The notes beneath the pieces are model-generated. The model saw nothing but the letters and a program-made list of their open reading frames with translations. It did not search any database and was not told the DNA's origin. Positions 16,979-24,845 of a DNA stretch of 64,000 nt are shown here, piece by piece. Each line of letters opens with the position of its first letter. The stretch's first letter is position 1. Origin of the DNA: Deltaproteobacteria bacterium (lineage in GTDB: Bacteria > Myxococcota_A > Polyangia > Polyangiales > JADJMO01); the NCBI GenBank assembly GCA_025363655.1, contig JANYDK010000014.1, forward strand, positions 43,042 to 107,041, read 5' to 3'. Position numbers and translations under genes: made by a program.

Positions 16979-17370
16979 GACGGGACCTGTGCGGCAACTC
17001 GGCTGCGTTGCGAAATCGGCGCACGTTGCGAGAACGAGTAAGTCGTCGTTTCTCGTGCGGCGGCCGAGACGTGCGCACTGCCCACGACGACCACGCCGGT
17101 GCCGGACGGCCTTATGCCCACCCGACCGCTGCGCAACGGTAGCCGGCTGACGACCACTCCGGTGGGCCGGTCGAGCGCAACAAGAAGCTCGATCGTGGCG
17201 TCATCCAGCCATTCGGTCGCGCATGCAGCGTTGTTACAAGTCGGAATGGGCAGGGTCGCGGGGATGGGCATGCGGCCCCCTGCCTTCCGCCTGCGCGTGC
17301 GCCCTGCGCGCGCCGTCGGTACGACGTGGCCTTCACCACATTCGGGACAAAGTTCAGGCGCTTCGATCAT
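16975..17370 (-). CDS. Zinc-ribbon protein resembling MqsA/YgiT-type antitoxin N-terminus
   Basis: A 131-residue protein with two zinc-binding pairs, CPEC near residues 8-11 and CNNAAC near 45-50. They flank an Arg-rich linker and are followed by EWLDDATIELLVALD. This matches the YgiT/MqsA zinc-finger layout in which 'IP...C..C...WLD.AT' closes the ribbon. MqsA proteins then carry an HTH that binds the operon promoter; here the C-terminal half (SGRVGIRPSGTGVVVVGSAH) shows no HTH, so it would be a divergent or HTH-less antitoxin. Its start overlaps the MqsR-like gene by 17 bases, and its stop overlaps the next start by four. The order toxin then antitoxin is that of mqsRA. Confidence 0.6.
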   Translation of the reverse strand: MIEAPELCPECGEGHVVPTARAGRTRRRKAGGRMPIPATLPIPTCNNAACATEWLDDATIELLVALDRPTGVVVSRLPLRSGRVGIRPSGTGVVVVGSAHVSAAARETTTYSFSQRAPISQRSRVAAQVPS

Positions 17371-17773
17371 TGTGGATCAGCTCCGAGTTCGTTTGGAGCG
17401 GGTGCTCGACTGGGTGGCAGCTGTGCACGATAGTCACTGGTGCGGGTACGGACGGTGGCTGCCGAAGGTAGACTTGGATGTAACAACCGATGGACTCGAA
17501 GCGAGGTCCTGGCAGCACGGCAACGCTCTCGCACTTCCCATAGACGTCCTTGATCGGCGGATCGTCGCGGTAGACGTCGGCGTAGTGGTCGATCTTTAGC
17601 GCTCGTTTCGTGAATTTCTCGATGAAACTAGCGGCTTCTCTCTCGTCGAAGCCTAGCCGATCCTGGAAGACGTCGCTTGTCTTGCGGCTGAGCCGGACAG
17701 ATACGCGCGACGCATTGACGGCCAGAAGCGGATAAATCGGCGACTTCCAAGCGCTCTGGTGACGTCCGGGCAT
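17354..17773 (-). CDS. MqsR-like mRNA interferase toxin candidate
   Basis: A 139-residue protein that may belong to the RelE/MqsR superfamily of ribosome-independent mRNA interferases. Points in common with MqsR are a 'LGFDEREAASFIEKFTKRAL' helix, DHYADVYRDDPPIKDVYGK (MqsR has a similar spacing of Tyr-x-Asp and DVY), and a late 'GCYIQVYLR...VTIVHSCH' strand pair equivalent to MqsR's 'YLK...L.VSFKEK'. Arg26 and Arg28 (SRVSVRLSRK) are candidate catalytic bases. It precedes a zinc-ribbon gene with overlap, as in mqsRA. The similarity is by eye and moderate; it could be another small toxin or an unrelated protein. Confidence 0.55.
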   Translation of the reverse strand: MPGRHQSAWKSPIYPLLAVNASRVSVRLSRKTSDVFQDRLGFDEREAASFIEKFTKRALKIDHYADVYRDDPPIKDVYGKCESVAVLPGPRFESIGCYIQVYLRQPPSVPAPVTIVHSCHPVEHPLQTNSELIHNDRSA

Positions 17774-17897
17774 TCGGCCTACTAGAGTGTCGCGCTACCC
17801 GCGCTTGGGCGCCAGCCTGCACACCCGTTGAGTTTGTCGCGGGACCTTGAGGCGTCCACGGACACGTCCCATCCTTGGCCGCGCTGGGCCGCGCTGG

Positions 17898-18866
17898 CTA
17901 CGTGAAGCGCATGTCCGCGACGACATAGTGCAGCTTGATCACGTGGAAGACGCAGCCGGCGATCGAGTTGGTCCCGTTCTCGCCGATGATCTGCACCGAG
18001 AAGCAGTCGACGCTGACGTCGACCGTCGGGCGCGGGGTGCACATGACCTTCTTGACCTTCCCGTCGTTGTAGTCGCCGAGTGAGACCGGCGAGTACGAGA
18101 CGGGCGAACCCAGCGTCGAGCGAGAAGGGAGTGCGGCGCCGGTCACCGGAGAGCGTCGGCGAGCGGCGACCGTGATCGCGTTCGTCGGCAGGCCCGCGTG
18201 CCCCGCGGCCGGCGTGAAGTAGACGTCGATCGACGCGAGGACGGCGCCGTCGTGCGGCGGATCGAGGATGACCTCCACCGGTGCGGAGGTCGCGGGCGCG
18301 GTGAGCCCGTCGATCGTGTCGAGCCAGCCCACGCCGTAGATCGCACCGTTGTACCTGGCGAGGTCGTAGGTGACGGTGCGGGTGCGGCCGGGATGACCGA
18401 TCGCGAGGAGCGGGAACTGGTCGGTGAGGCGCAGGACGCCGCCGCTGTCGACGATGAGTTCCCCCCCGGTCTCAACGTCCATCTGCCCGCCCATCTGGAG
18501 GAGCGCGCCCGCGTTGAGCGCGATCTCCGTGCCGGTCCGCATGTTGAGCGAGCCCGCCGTGAAGTCGATGCCGGCGGCGGAGTCGATGTTGATGGACGAG
18601 GCGTCGGCGAGCAGGATCGCGGAGGTGCCGCCGAGGGACATCGTCGCGGTTCCGTCGAGGAGGATCGTGCCTCCGGCGTCGACCTCGATCGCCGCGCCCG
18701 CGTTGACGTGCACGCGCCCCTCGTCGGGTCCGGCACCGACGGCGATGTTCCCGCCGAACCGGTTGAGCGCCTTCTTCGTCTTCGCGTCGAGGTCCGTTAT
18801 CTCGGCCGAGCTGACGGTGGAGTTCGCGGGCCAGCCGCCTGGGTGCGTGAGTGCGAAGTCGGTCAT
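17898..18866 (-). CDS. Phage-like structural protein with beta-solenoid repeats
   Basis: A 322-residue protein. Residues 50-150 are a run of short repeats with alternating hydrophobic and Gly/Asp residues (HVNAGAAIEVDAGGTILLDG; DASSINIDSAAGIDFTAGSL; AGALLQMGGQMDVETGGELI). These are typical of a right-handed beta-helix as in phage tail fibres, spikes or adhesins. The C-terminal half (DQFPLLAIGHPGRTRTVTYD, then VEVILDPPHDGAVLASIDVY) looks like a globular head. No signal peptide. It lies 51 bases after the 60-residue gene in the leftward set and is the strongest sign that the element has phage ancestry. Exact role unknown. Confidence 0.65.
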   Translation of the reverse strand: MTDFALTHPGGWPANSTVSSAEITDLDAKTKKALNRFGGNIAVGAGPDEGRVHVNAGAAIEVDAGGTILLDGTATMSLGGTSAILLADASSINIDSAAGIDFTAGSLNMRTGTEIALNAGALLQMGGQMDVETGGELIVDSGGVLRLTDQFPLLAIGHPGRTRTVTYDLARYNGAIYGVGWLDTIDGLTAPATSAPVEVILDPPHDGAVLASIDVYFTPAAGHAGLPTNAITVAARRRSPVTGAALPSRSTLGSPVSYSPVSLGDYNDGKVKKVMCTPRPTVDVSVDCFSVQIIGENGTNSIAGCVFHVIKLHYVVADMRFT

Positions 18867-18917
18867 CGCGTGCGTTCCTATCGTTGTGGGGATGGCGCCG
18901 AGGTGCCCCAGCGTCGG

Positions 18918-19100
18918 TCAGGCGGCCTCGTCGAGGTCTGCGAGTTGGTCGAGGAGTGCGCGCGCCTCATCGGAGGTGAGCACCCCTCGCGCGTGGGCGT
19001 GGCGGACGCGGATGCGCGCCTCCTCGGTGAGCACAACCCGGGATGGGCCGTGCTCGCGGAGGAGGTCGTCGAGTTCGTCGACGAGCAGGTCGGTCGCCAT
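18918..19100 (-). CDS. Small acidic helical protein
   Basis: A 60-residue protein (begins MATDLLVDELDDLLREHGPS) with predicted amphipathic helices and a 'LTSDEARALLDQLADLDEAA' tail that looks like a short helical hairpin. Its ATG shares one base with the stop of the preceding gene (TGATG at 19102-19098), strong evidence that it is translated. It may be a small chaperone or accessory protein of the phage-like module. Not recognised. Confidence 0.65.
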   Translation of the reverse strand: MATDLLVDELDDLLREHGPSRVVLTEEARIRVRHAHARGVLTSDEARALLDQLADLDEAA

Positions 19101-19705
19101 CACCCGAAGTCCTGCGGGTTGAGGAGGCGATGTCGCCCCAAGCCGTAGGGGCTCTTCGAGCCGTCGGCCTCGATCGTCGTCGCAACGATCGACTCCCACG
19201 TGTCGGGCGCCTCCGACGCGAGGTTGTCGACCATGCGCTGTAGCAGCGGGAGGTCGACTACGGCGCCGCCGAACTTCTTGCCGAGCAGGTTCGCGTGGAA
19301 GGCGACGATCCGCCAATACGAGGCGGTGCCGACCACTCCGCCGCTCGTGCGCCTCACGTTCGTCGCGTCTGGAGCTGGTGAGTCGACGAGGCGAAAAAGC
19401 CCGGGGACATCGAAGTGCTGCCACTCTTGGCCGAGGACATACGACGCGAGCAGCGCCGCCAGCGAGGGGTCGTTCTGGAGGTCGGCGAGGTCGTACTTGT
19501 CGGCGTTGAGCCCGCCTTGGACGAAGCTCTTCGAGGCGGTCGCGTAGTCGGTCGTCCACAGGGACGTCGGCGGCGCGCGGTCCACTGTGTCCACACCCAC
19601 GAGGCCCTCGCAGAACGATCCTGAGATCGTCGCGACCCTCTGCGTCTTCGTCGGGGGCTGCGTGAGCAGCCACGAGTTTCTCGTCTCGATGTTGGTCGGC
19701 ATCAT
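19100..19705 (-). CDS. Protein of unknown function in the phage-like module
   Basis: A 201-residue protein starting MMPTNIETRN. It lacks a signal peptide. It contains mixed helical and aromatic segments (LASYVLGQEWQHFDVPGLFR; SYWRIVAFHANLLGKKFGGA) and ends with ...GLGRHRLLNPQDFG. It overlaps the upstream gene by ATGA and the downstream gene by one base, so all three are translationally coupled. The repeated compact overlaps are typical of phage late operons. I do not recognise the fold. Confidence 0.68.
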   Translation of the reverse strand: MMPTNIETRNSWLLTQPPTKTQRVATISGSFCEGLVGVDTVDRAPPTSLWTTDYATASKSFVQGGLNADKYDLADLQNDPSLAALLASYVLGQEWQHFDVPGLFRLVDSPAPDATNVRRTSGGVVGTASYWRIVAFHANLLGKKFGGAVVDLPLLQRMVDNLASEAPDTWESIVATTIEADGSKSPYGLGRHRLLNPQDFG

Positions 19706-19950
19706 GCGGCTCCTTTCGGGTCGAGCGCGTCGACCGTGCGCGCGAGCGACTTCGCATTCGCTGCCGCGAAGGTCGCGGCCTGCTGCCTTGCCCGGAAGTC
19801 GCCGGGGTTCGATCGCACCGCTTCGCGGAGCTGCGCGTACGCGTCGCGAACCCCGAGGTCCCGCATCTGCTGCTGTGCCTGCGGGTTGCCCTGGTCGGCG
19901 CGCTCCTGGAGGTTCGGCAACGATGACGCCGAGGACGTCTCCGCGTGCAC
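19702..19950 (-). CDS. Short helical protein at the right end of the element, possibly truncated
   Basis: An 82-residue Gln/Ala/Arg-rich helical protein (NLQERADQGNPQAQQQMRDL; FRARQQAATFAAANAKSLAR) starting at a GTG. The frame is open for only 11 more codons upstream before a TGA. It overlaps the next gene by ATGA and so is probably translated. Because the element seems to end within a few bases of its start, it may be the 3' remnant of a longer gene cut by recombination, or a small scaffold-like protein. Confidence 0.55.
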   Translation of the reverse strand: MHAETSSASSLPNLQERADQGNPQAQQQMRDLGVRDAYAQLREAVRSNPGDFRARQQAATFAAANAKSLARTVDALDPKGAA

Positions 19951-19951
19951 G

Positions 19952-19957
19952 TATGCT
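19952..19957 (+). promoter_or_regulatory. Putative -10 element (TATGCT) for the L7/L12-like gene
   Basis: TATGCT ends six bases before the ATG at 19964. It lies at or beside the right junction of the inserted element. Confidence 0.4.
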
Positions 19958-19963
19958 CGCCGG

Positions 19964-20200
19964 ATGATCGAATCCGAAGTCCTTCAGCTCCGCGTTCGGG
20001 TCGCCAAGCTCGAGCGCGTCGTGGCCTCGCTCCTTCAACACACGGGGCTCGCCTACACCGAAGATCTCCGCACCAACGTGCCTGCCGACGTCGTCGCCTT
20101 GGCGCGCGAGGGGAACTCGATCGGCGCCATCAAGCTCTATCGCGAGCTCACCGGGGTCGATTTGAAGACGGCGAAAGAGGTCGTCGATTCGTTGCGGTGA
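19964..20200 (+). CDS. Small protein with a ribosomal L7/L12 C-terminal-like domain
   Basis: A 78-residue protein. Residues 1-25 form a Leu-heptad helix (SEVLQLRVRVAKLERVVASL) and residues 42-78 (LAREGNSIGAIKLYRELTGV then DLKTAKEVVDSL) match the L7/L12 C-terminal fold, which in the ribosome recruits translation factors. Stand-alone proteins of this kind, a coiled coil plus the L7/L12 CTD, occur in many bacteria with unknown roles. It is not the ribosomal stalk protein, being too short and lacking its N-terminal dimer domain. First host gene to the right of the element. Confidence 0.82.
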   Translation: MIESEVLQLRVRVAKLERVVASLLQHTGLAYTEDLRTNVPADVVALAREGNSIGAIKLYRELTGVDLKTAKEVVDSLR

Positions 20201-20296
20201 GCGGCGCTTGACGATGATGAACGATCACGGGTCCACTGCCTCCGTTCGACCTCGTTGCACCACTTTCATCCCATCGGGATCAGGAGCCGTCCTCCC

Positions 20297-21265
20297 ATGA
20301 GCGTCGTCCGTACTCTCGCGACTGCTTACAAGTCCATCTCCATCTCCATCTCCATCTCCATGCTCACCGCGCTCGCAGGAATGAGCGTCTGCGTGATCGC
20401 GCTCGATGCATGCGAGGTCGTCGAGGTGAAGGGCGGCGGGCCGGCGACTCCGGCTGCTGCGGGACAGCCGACGAGCGGTGCAGCGCCGGCGACGACTTCG
20501 GCAGAAGGTTCTGCGACAGGAGCGTCGACGGTGGCGGCAGCCGGCACCGGAGCGACGACGATGGCGACGGGGACGACGGCATCGACGGCAACAGCGACGG
20601 CAGCGACAGCGGCACCGACGACTGCGGCTCCCACCGGCGGCACACCCGCGACGGGCGGCGCGGCGCAGCCATGCACGGGCTCGTTCGGATCGCTCGGGTC
20701 CGTCAAGAACGCGCGCTGCGTGTGCACCGGCAAAGAGAGCGGACCGGTCTACGGCACCGGCCCCTACACCACCGATTCGTTCGTCTGCACGGCCGCGCGG
20801 CACGCCGGCCTCATCACCGCCGCGGGCGGCACGGTCGAGGTCACGGCGAGCACCGGATGCAGCGGCTACGGTGGCGGGGCGGCCAACGGCGTCGGCGCCC
20901 TGCCCTGGGACGACTATCCCTACAGCTTCTTTTTCCCTGCCGCCGGCAACGGGACGTGCACCGCCTGTCCTCGCGCGTTCAACACCTTGGCGGCCACCGT
21001 CAACGACCTCCAGTGCAGCTGCGCTCCCTTGCACACCACCGGGACCGTCTACGGCACGGGCGTCTACACCTCGGACTCGAACATCTGCAGCGCTGCCCAA
21101 CACGCCGGCGTCATCCCCGCGACGGGCGGCAACGTGAAGGTGAAGCGCATGGCCGGCTGCAAGTCGTACAAAGGCTCGGTCGCCAACGGGTACACGACGC
21201 AGGCGTACGGCTCGTGGGACAGCAGCTTCTTCTTCGTCGGTGGGGCGATTACGACCTGTCCGTGA
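20297..21265 (+). CDS. Secreted protein with two LCCL-type domains
   Basis: A 322-residue protein. The N-terminal signal or anchor is hydrophobic (SMLTALAGMSVCVIALDACE), followed by a 90-residue Ala/Thr/Gly linker. Two copies of an LCCL-like domain follow. The first has PVYGTGPYTTDSFVCTAARH then AGLITAAGG...YPYSFFF. The second has TVYGTGVYTSDSNICSAAQH then AGVIPATGG...GSWDSSFFF. The order 'VYGTG.YT.DS..C.AA.HAG.I...GG' with a late aromatic 'SFFF' is the LCCL pattern, a carbohydrate- or lipid-binding module. Cysteines suggest disulfides. A 6-bp tandem repeat encodes Ser-Ile repeats within the signal region. Likely surface binding protein. Confidence 0.82.
   Translation: MSVVRTLATAYKSISISISISMLTALAGMSVCVIALDACEVVEVKGGGPATPAAAGQPTSGAAPATTSAEGSATGASTVAAAGTGATTMATGTTASTATATAATAAPTTAAPTGGTPATGGAAQPCTGSFGSLGSVKNARCVCTGKESGPVYGTGPYTTDSFVCTAARHAGLITAAGGTVEVTASTGCSGYGGGAANGVGALPWDDYPYSFFFPAAGNGTCTACPRAFNTLAATVNDLQCSCAPLHTTGTVYGTGVYTSDSNICSAAQHAGVIPATGGNVKVKRMAGCKSYKGSVANGYTTQAYGSWDSSFFFVGGAITTCP
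20333..20362 (+). repeat. Five tandem copies of a 6-bp unit in the signal region of the LCCL gene
   Basis: Unit TCCATC repeated (last copy TCCATG) encoding Ser-Ile repeats just before the hydrophobic core. Copy change would alter the n-region length but not the frame. Confidence 0.9.
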
Positions 21266-21354
21266 GCACGGCATCCGAGATTCGAGGGGCGCGTCGTGCG
21301 GGCGCGCGAGACCCGTTCGCAAAAATGCGAGCAGCCGTTCGCGATCTCGCACGC

Positions 21355-21360
21355 TAGCTT
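21355..21360 (+). promoter_or_regulatory. Putative -10 element (TAGCTT) for leaderless start at 21367
   Basis: TAGCTT ends six bases before the ATG of the lipoprotein gene at 21367. Confidence 0.4.
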
Positions 21361-21366
21361 TTCGCG

Positions 21367-22215
21367 ATGTTCGGCGGCTTCATCTCGCGTTCCTCGACAC
21401 GAACGATCTCGGGACTCGTCTTCGGCCTCACGCTCGCGGGGTGCGCATCGCAGCCATACCTCACCGACGACGTCTCGCCCGAGCTCGGCGGCGGCCTCCG
21501 CCTCACGGTGCTCCACACCGGCTGGCGTTCGACGGTCGAAGTATGCGGCGTGCGCGCGACGAGCAAGATGAGCGGCACGACCTTGGTGGTCCCCTACGAT
21601 TGCGTCCTCGGCACCGACACGCCGGTCGACTTCGAGCACTTCACGGCGCCCGAGGTCCCGTCGTTGCCCATCGAAGCGACGGTCACGCCGTTCGTCGGCG
21701 GCGCGCTGAAGTCGACGCGGAAGCTGCAGATTCGTTGGATGAATGCCGAGCGTCTGGTCGGTGATTGGCTCGCCAAGGTCGCCGAGGGCGAGGCGATTGA
21801 GCTCGCGAAAAAGAGGCCGCGCACGCCGGGCGTCGTCTGGGTCTCGAGGACCCGGAGCTCGGTCAAGCCGCTCGGGCACGAGAAGACGGTGGCCGACGCC
21901 GACGTGGTGGTCGTCGCCAAGGACCTGAATTCACGCAAGACCGACAGGGTGTGCGCGTTCGAGATGGGCACCACCTCGACGCTCTCGGCCTACGACGTCG
22001 AGCTCGGGGTCTACGACGCGCGCACCGCGAAGAAGCTCGGCGGGAAGACCTTCGTCAACAGGACGCCGAGCTGCCCGATCTCCGTCTACGCGAAGATGGG
22101 CGCCTCGACGACGTCGTCGAGCGGACCGCCCGAGAACGAGATGCACAATTGGGTACGCGCGCTCCTCGCCGACGGCACCACCTGGGACGACGCCGATCGC
22201 GACCCGCGTGACTGA
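21367..22215 (+). CDS. Lipoprotein of unknown function
   Basis: A 282-residue protein with a lipoprotein signal peptide ending in the lipobox LAGC (SGLVFGLTLAGCASQPYL). The mature part has beta-rich segments and paired cysteines (VEVCGVR...PYDCVLG; DRVCAFE...TPSCPISV), compatible with an exported domain containing disulfides. No catalytic motif is recognised. It stands alone between the LCCL gene and the convergent esterase. Confidence 0.75.
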   Translation: MFGGFISRSSTRTISGLVFGLTLAGCASQPYLTDDVSPELGGGLRLTVLHTGWRSTVEVCGVRATSKMSGTTLVVPYDCVLGTDTPVDFEHFTAPEVPSLPIEATVTPFVGGALKSTRKLQIRWMNAERLVGDWLAKVAEGEAIELAKKRPRTPGVVWVSRTRSSVKPLGHEKTVADADVVVVAKDLNSRKTDRVCAFEMGTTSTLSAYDVELGVYDARTAKKLGGKTFVNRTPSCPISVYAKMGASTTSSSGPPENEMHNWVRALLADGTTWDDADRDPRD

Positions 22216-22232
22216 TTGACTGATTCTTCTCG

Positions 22233-23258
22233 CTACCGGGAAAGGCGTTCCGCCAGATACTTGAGCGCCATCGGATACCGATAATCAATCGCCATGTGCG
22301 TCCCTTCGAAGAGCTCGAAGTAGACGTCGGTGACCCCGACCTTGGCGAGCTCGCCGCGAAAGGCGATGGCCGCGAGGTCGAGGTACCACTCGTCGCGCTT
22401 GCCGGCGTCGAGCCAGATCGCGCGCTGCGAACGGAGCGCGTCCGCGTACTTCGGCACCATGCGCACCGGATCCCAATCGAGCCAGCGCCGCCAGACGTCG
22501 TCGACCAGCCGGCCGGTGTCGACGTCGAAGGGCAGACGCACAGTGCCGTCGGGCTCGGCGGAGAAGCAGGCCGCGCACCCGTAGGTCATGACCAAGTTGC
22601 CGTCGTCCGGGCGCGACATCGGCGGCCTGCGCGCGAAGTCGTCCCAGAAGATCTGGTACGAGCCGCGGTAGAGATCGCGGAGCGCCCGCGCCGCGTCCAT
22701 GAAGCCTTTGACGTAGCAGGCCTCGTAGAGCCCATCGCCGGCGTGCGAGGCGAACGCCCCGAAGAGGTCGGGACGGAGCATCGGGGTGATCATCGCGCCG
22801 AAACCGCCGCTGGATTTCCCGGCGATTCCGCGATGCGCAGCCTCGGCGAGCGTGCGGTAATGCGCGTCGACGAAGGGGACGACCTCGTCGCAGAGATACG
22901 TGTGATAGCGGCCGGTGCCGGGCGAGTCGACGAACTGCGAGCCGCCGTATTTGGTCCAGGCATCGACCCACACGAGGATGCACGGAGGCGCTTCGTTCTT
23001 CGCGAAGATCGCGTCGGCGGCCTCGGGAAATGTCGGTCGGAAGGGCGAGCGGTTGCGCCACATCGGCAGCGCGCCGGTGTAGCCCTGAATCATGTAGACG
23101 GTAGGATACCGACGCGCCGCCGACGGGTCGTAGCCAGGCGGCAGGTAGACCCAGAGCGGGCGTTCGGAAGGGTCGCCGAGGGGATTGCCGCGGAGCACCG
23201 TCGAAGAAAAGACGTGCTCGTCGATGCGACCGGCGAGCTGCGCGGGGAAGGCGTGCAT
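22233..23258 (-). CDS. Alpha/beta-hydrolase esterase (esterase D / antigen 85-like)
   Basis: A 341-residue alpha/beta hydrolase of the esterase D family, enzymes that cleave acyl esters from sugars, S-formylglutathione or feruloyl-polysaccharides. The strand before the oxyanion hole is PLWVYLPPGYDPSAARRYPT then VYMIQGYTG. The nucleophile elbow is GIAGKSSGGFGAM (GxSxG, Ser near 148). The Asp lies in the KRDEWYLDL region and the His in FEGTHMAIDYR near 325. No signal peptide is seen, so it may be cytoplasmic, unlike its lipoprotein neighbours. In this context, deacylation of imported oligosaccharides is plausible. Confidence 0.85.
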   Translation of the reverse strand: MHAFPAQLAGRIDEHVFSSTVLRGNPLGDPSERPLWVYLPPGYDPSAARRYPTVYMIQGYTGALPMWRNRSPFRPTFPEAADAIFAKNEAPPCILVWVDAWTKYGGSQFVDSPGTGRYHTYLCDEVVPFVDAHYRTLAEAAHRGIAGKSSGGFGAMITPMLRPDLFGAFASHAGDGLYEACYVKGFMDAARALRDLYRGSYQIFWDDFARRPPMSRPDDGNLVMTYGCAACFSAEPDGTVRLPFDVDTGRLVDDVWRRWLDWDPVRMVPKYADALRSQRAIWLDAGKRDEWYLDLAAIAFRGELAKVGVTDVYFELFEGTHMAIDYRYPMALKYLAERLSR

Positions 23259-23289
23259 CCGTCATGGTACCCCGCTACCCGACGCGCGC

Positions 23290-23295
23290 TAGAAT
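23290..23295 (+). promoter_or_regulatory. Putative -10 element (TAGAAT) for the GH5 gene
   Basis: TAGAAT matches the -10 consensus at five of six positions and ends six bases before the GTG at 23302. No -35 match was seen 17 bases upstream. Confidence 0.5.
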
Positions 23296-23301
23296 CCTCG
23301 C

Positions 23302-24750
23302 GTGCAGTACGACTCACGCTTGATTGCCCGCTTTCTCTTCTCCGCGATCGCGCTCTCGTCGTGTCATCACGCATCGAGCAATGGCAGCGACGACGGCGGT
23401 CCGACCGACGCCGGCGTCGAAGTCGATCCAGCGGCGGGCACCTTCCACGTGCACGCCGGCTTCGTGCGCGATCCCGACGGACGCGCCTTCGTCATGCGCG
23501 GCGTGAACCTCGCCGGTTCACACAAAAATACGCCCTATTTCGGATTTCACCAGCCCGCCGACTATGCGCGTTTGGTCACCGACTTCGGGTTCAATTCGAT
23601 TCGCTTCCTCGTCGTCTGGGCGGCCATCGAGCCGACCAAGGGCACCTACGACGACGCGTACCTCGACGAGGTCGGCAAGCGCATCGACTGGGCCGCCGAC
23701 GCCGGGCTCACCGTCGTCGTCGACATGCACCAAGATTTGTATGGCGAAGGCTTCAACGGCGACGGCGCGCCGAAGTGGACGTGCGACGAGGCGCGCTACA
23801 AAGCTTTCGTGCCGAAGACGCCGTGGGCGCTCAGCTACACCGACCCCAACATGGTCGCCTGCTACGACGGCTTCTGGAATTCGGCCGAGCTGAAGTCGCA
23901 CTACGTCGAGGCGTGGCGTCGCTTGGCGAAGAAGGTGGCGAAGAAGAGCGCGATCATCGGCGTCGATCCGATGAACGAGCCGTTCTGGGGCTCGACCGGC
24001 AGCGAGTTCGAGGAGACCAAGCTGGTCCCGCTCTACGCCGACGTGATGACCGCGGTGCGCGCCGAGGCGCCGACGTGGATCGCCTTCGCCGAGCCGAGCT
24101 CCGCGCACAACCTCGGGCTCGGCACGCGCATCGAGTCGTTTCCCTTCGGCAACGTCGCCTATTCGCCGCACTCGTACGACGCGTCCGCCGAGACGGGCGC
24201 GCCCTTCGGTCCATCGGGGCACGACAACTTGATCCAGACGATTCGCTCGTTCGCCGACGAGGCGGCGACGATGGGGGCCGCGATCTGGATCGGCGAATAC
24301 GGCGGCATGGTCAACGACACCGTCGACGTCTACATGGACGCCGAATACGCCGGCGCCGGCAGCATCGCCGCCTCGCAGATGTACTGGGCCTACGATCGCG
24401 ACGACGGCGGCTACTCGCTCCTCGCCACCGACGGCACCGAGAAGCACAAGATCACCGACGCGGTCGTCCGCCCCTACCCTGATCGTACCGCCGGCGATCC
24501 CATCGAGTGGAGCTTCGACGCCAAGACATCGACGTTCTCGTTCTCGTATAGGCCGAACCGCGCGATCGCCAAACCCACGGAGATCTCCGTGCCTACGCGC
24601 ACATATCCGAAGGGGTACGTCACGTCGTGCGGCGGCTGCACTTCGAATGTGCAGACCGGCAGGCTCGTGATCACCACGCCTCCACCCGCGAGCCCCTCCG
24701 GCGCCGGCAGCGGAGACGTCGTGCGCGTCGTGCTGACGCCCAAGAGTTGA
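23302..24750 (+). CDS. GH5 glycoside hydrolase lipoprotein, endoglycoceramidase-like
   Basis: A 482-residue lipoprotein (lipobox LSSC near residue 20) followed by a short Asp/Gly linker and a GH5 (beta/alpha)8 barrel (about 45-385) with a C-terminal beta-sandwich. DPDGRAFVMRGVNLAGSHK opens the barrel. VVVDMHQDLYGEGFNGDGAP is characteristic of the endoglycoceramidase branch of GH5. The acid/base Glu is in DPMNEPFWG (near 225) and the nucleophile in WIGEYGGM (near 330). Endoglycoceramidases release the glycan from glycosphingolipids; related enzymes act on steryl glucosides or other lipid-linked sugars. The cell-surface location suggests attack on prey or host glycolipids. It starts with GTG. 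Confidence 0.9.
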   Translation: MQYDSRLIARFLFSAIALSSCHHASSNGSDDGGPTDAGVEVDPAAGTFHVHAGFVRDPDGRAFVMRGVNLAGSHKNTPYFGFHQPADYARLVTDFGFNSIRFLVVWAAIEPTKGTYDDAYLDEVGKRIDWAADAGLTVVVDMHQDLYGEGFNGDGAPKWTCDEARYKAFVPKTPWALSYTDPNMVACYDGFWNSAELKSHYVEAWRRLAKKVAKKSAIIGVDPMNEPFWGSTGSEFEETKLVPLYADVMTAVRAEAPTWIAFAEPSSAHNLGLGTRIESFPFGNVAYSPHSYDASAETGAPFGPSGHDNLIQTIRSFADEAATMGAAIWIGEYGGMVNDTVDVYMDAEYAGAGSIAASQMYWAYDRDDGGYSLLATDGTEKHKITDAVVRPYPDRTAGDPIEWSFDAKTSTFSFSYRPNRAIAKPTEISVPTRTYPKGYVTSCGGCTSNVQTGRLVITTPPPASPSGAGSGDVVRVVLTPKS

Positions 24751-24845
24751 ACCGCAAGCAGTCGCAGGCTGGCCTACACGTTCGTGAGGTTGTCTGCCGA
24801 CATGCTCACGACGTAACGGTGCGCGCGAGGCGTGGACGAACCACG

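Larger units (their letters stand above)
14347..19955 (-). mobile_element. Integrated element (prophage remnant or integrative element) at tRNA-Glu
   Basis: Ten consecutive leftward genes between tRNA-Glu and a rightward host-like gene at 19964. They include a tyrosine integrase abutting the tRNA and several groups joined by ATGA-type overlaps. Some genes look phage-derived. Parts of 16.4-17.8 kb look lower in GC than the flanks. The left end is fixed by the integrase running into the tRNA. The right end is placed just before 19964 because strand, style and gene type change there. I could not find by eye a second copy of the tRNA 3' sequence near 17.8-20.2 kb, so the right attachment site is unproven and may be decayed. 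Confidence 0.75.

Noticed and set aside
20333..20362. 6-bp repeat as a phase-variation switch
   Set aside because: The unit is a multiple of three, so changes do not shift the frame and cannot turn the gene off.
22296..24482. A 728-codon rightward frame spanning the esterase and GH5 genes
   Set aside because: It crosses the esterase antisense and the GH5 gene in another frame; Arg-rich with no motif.
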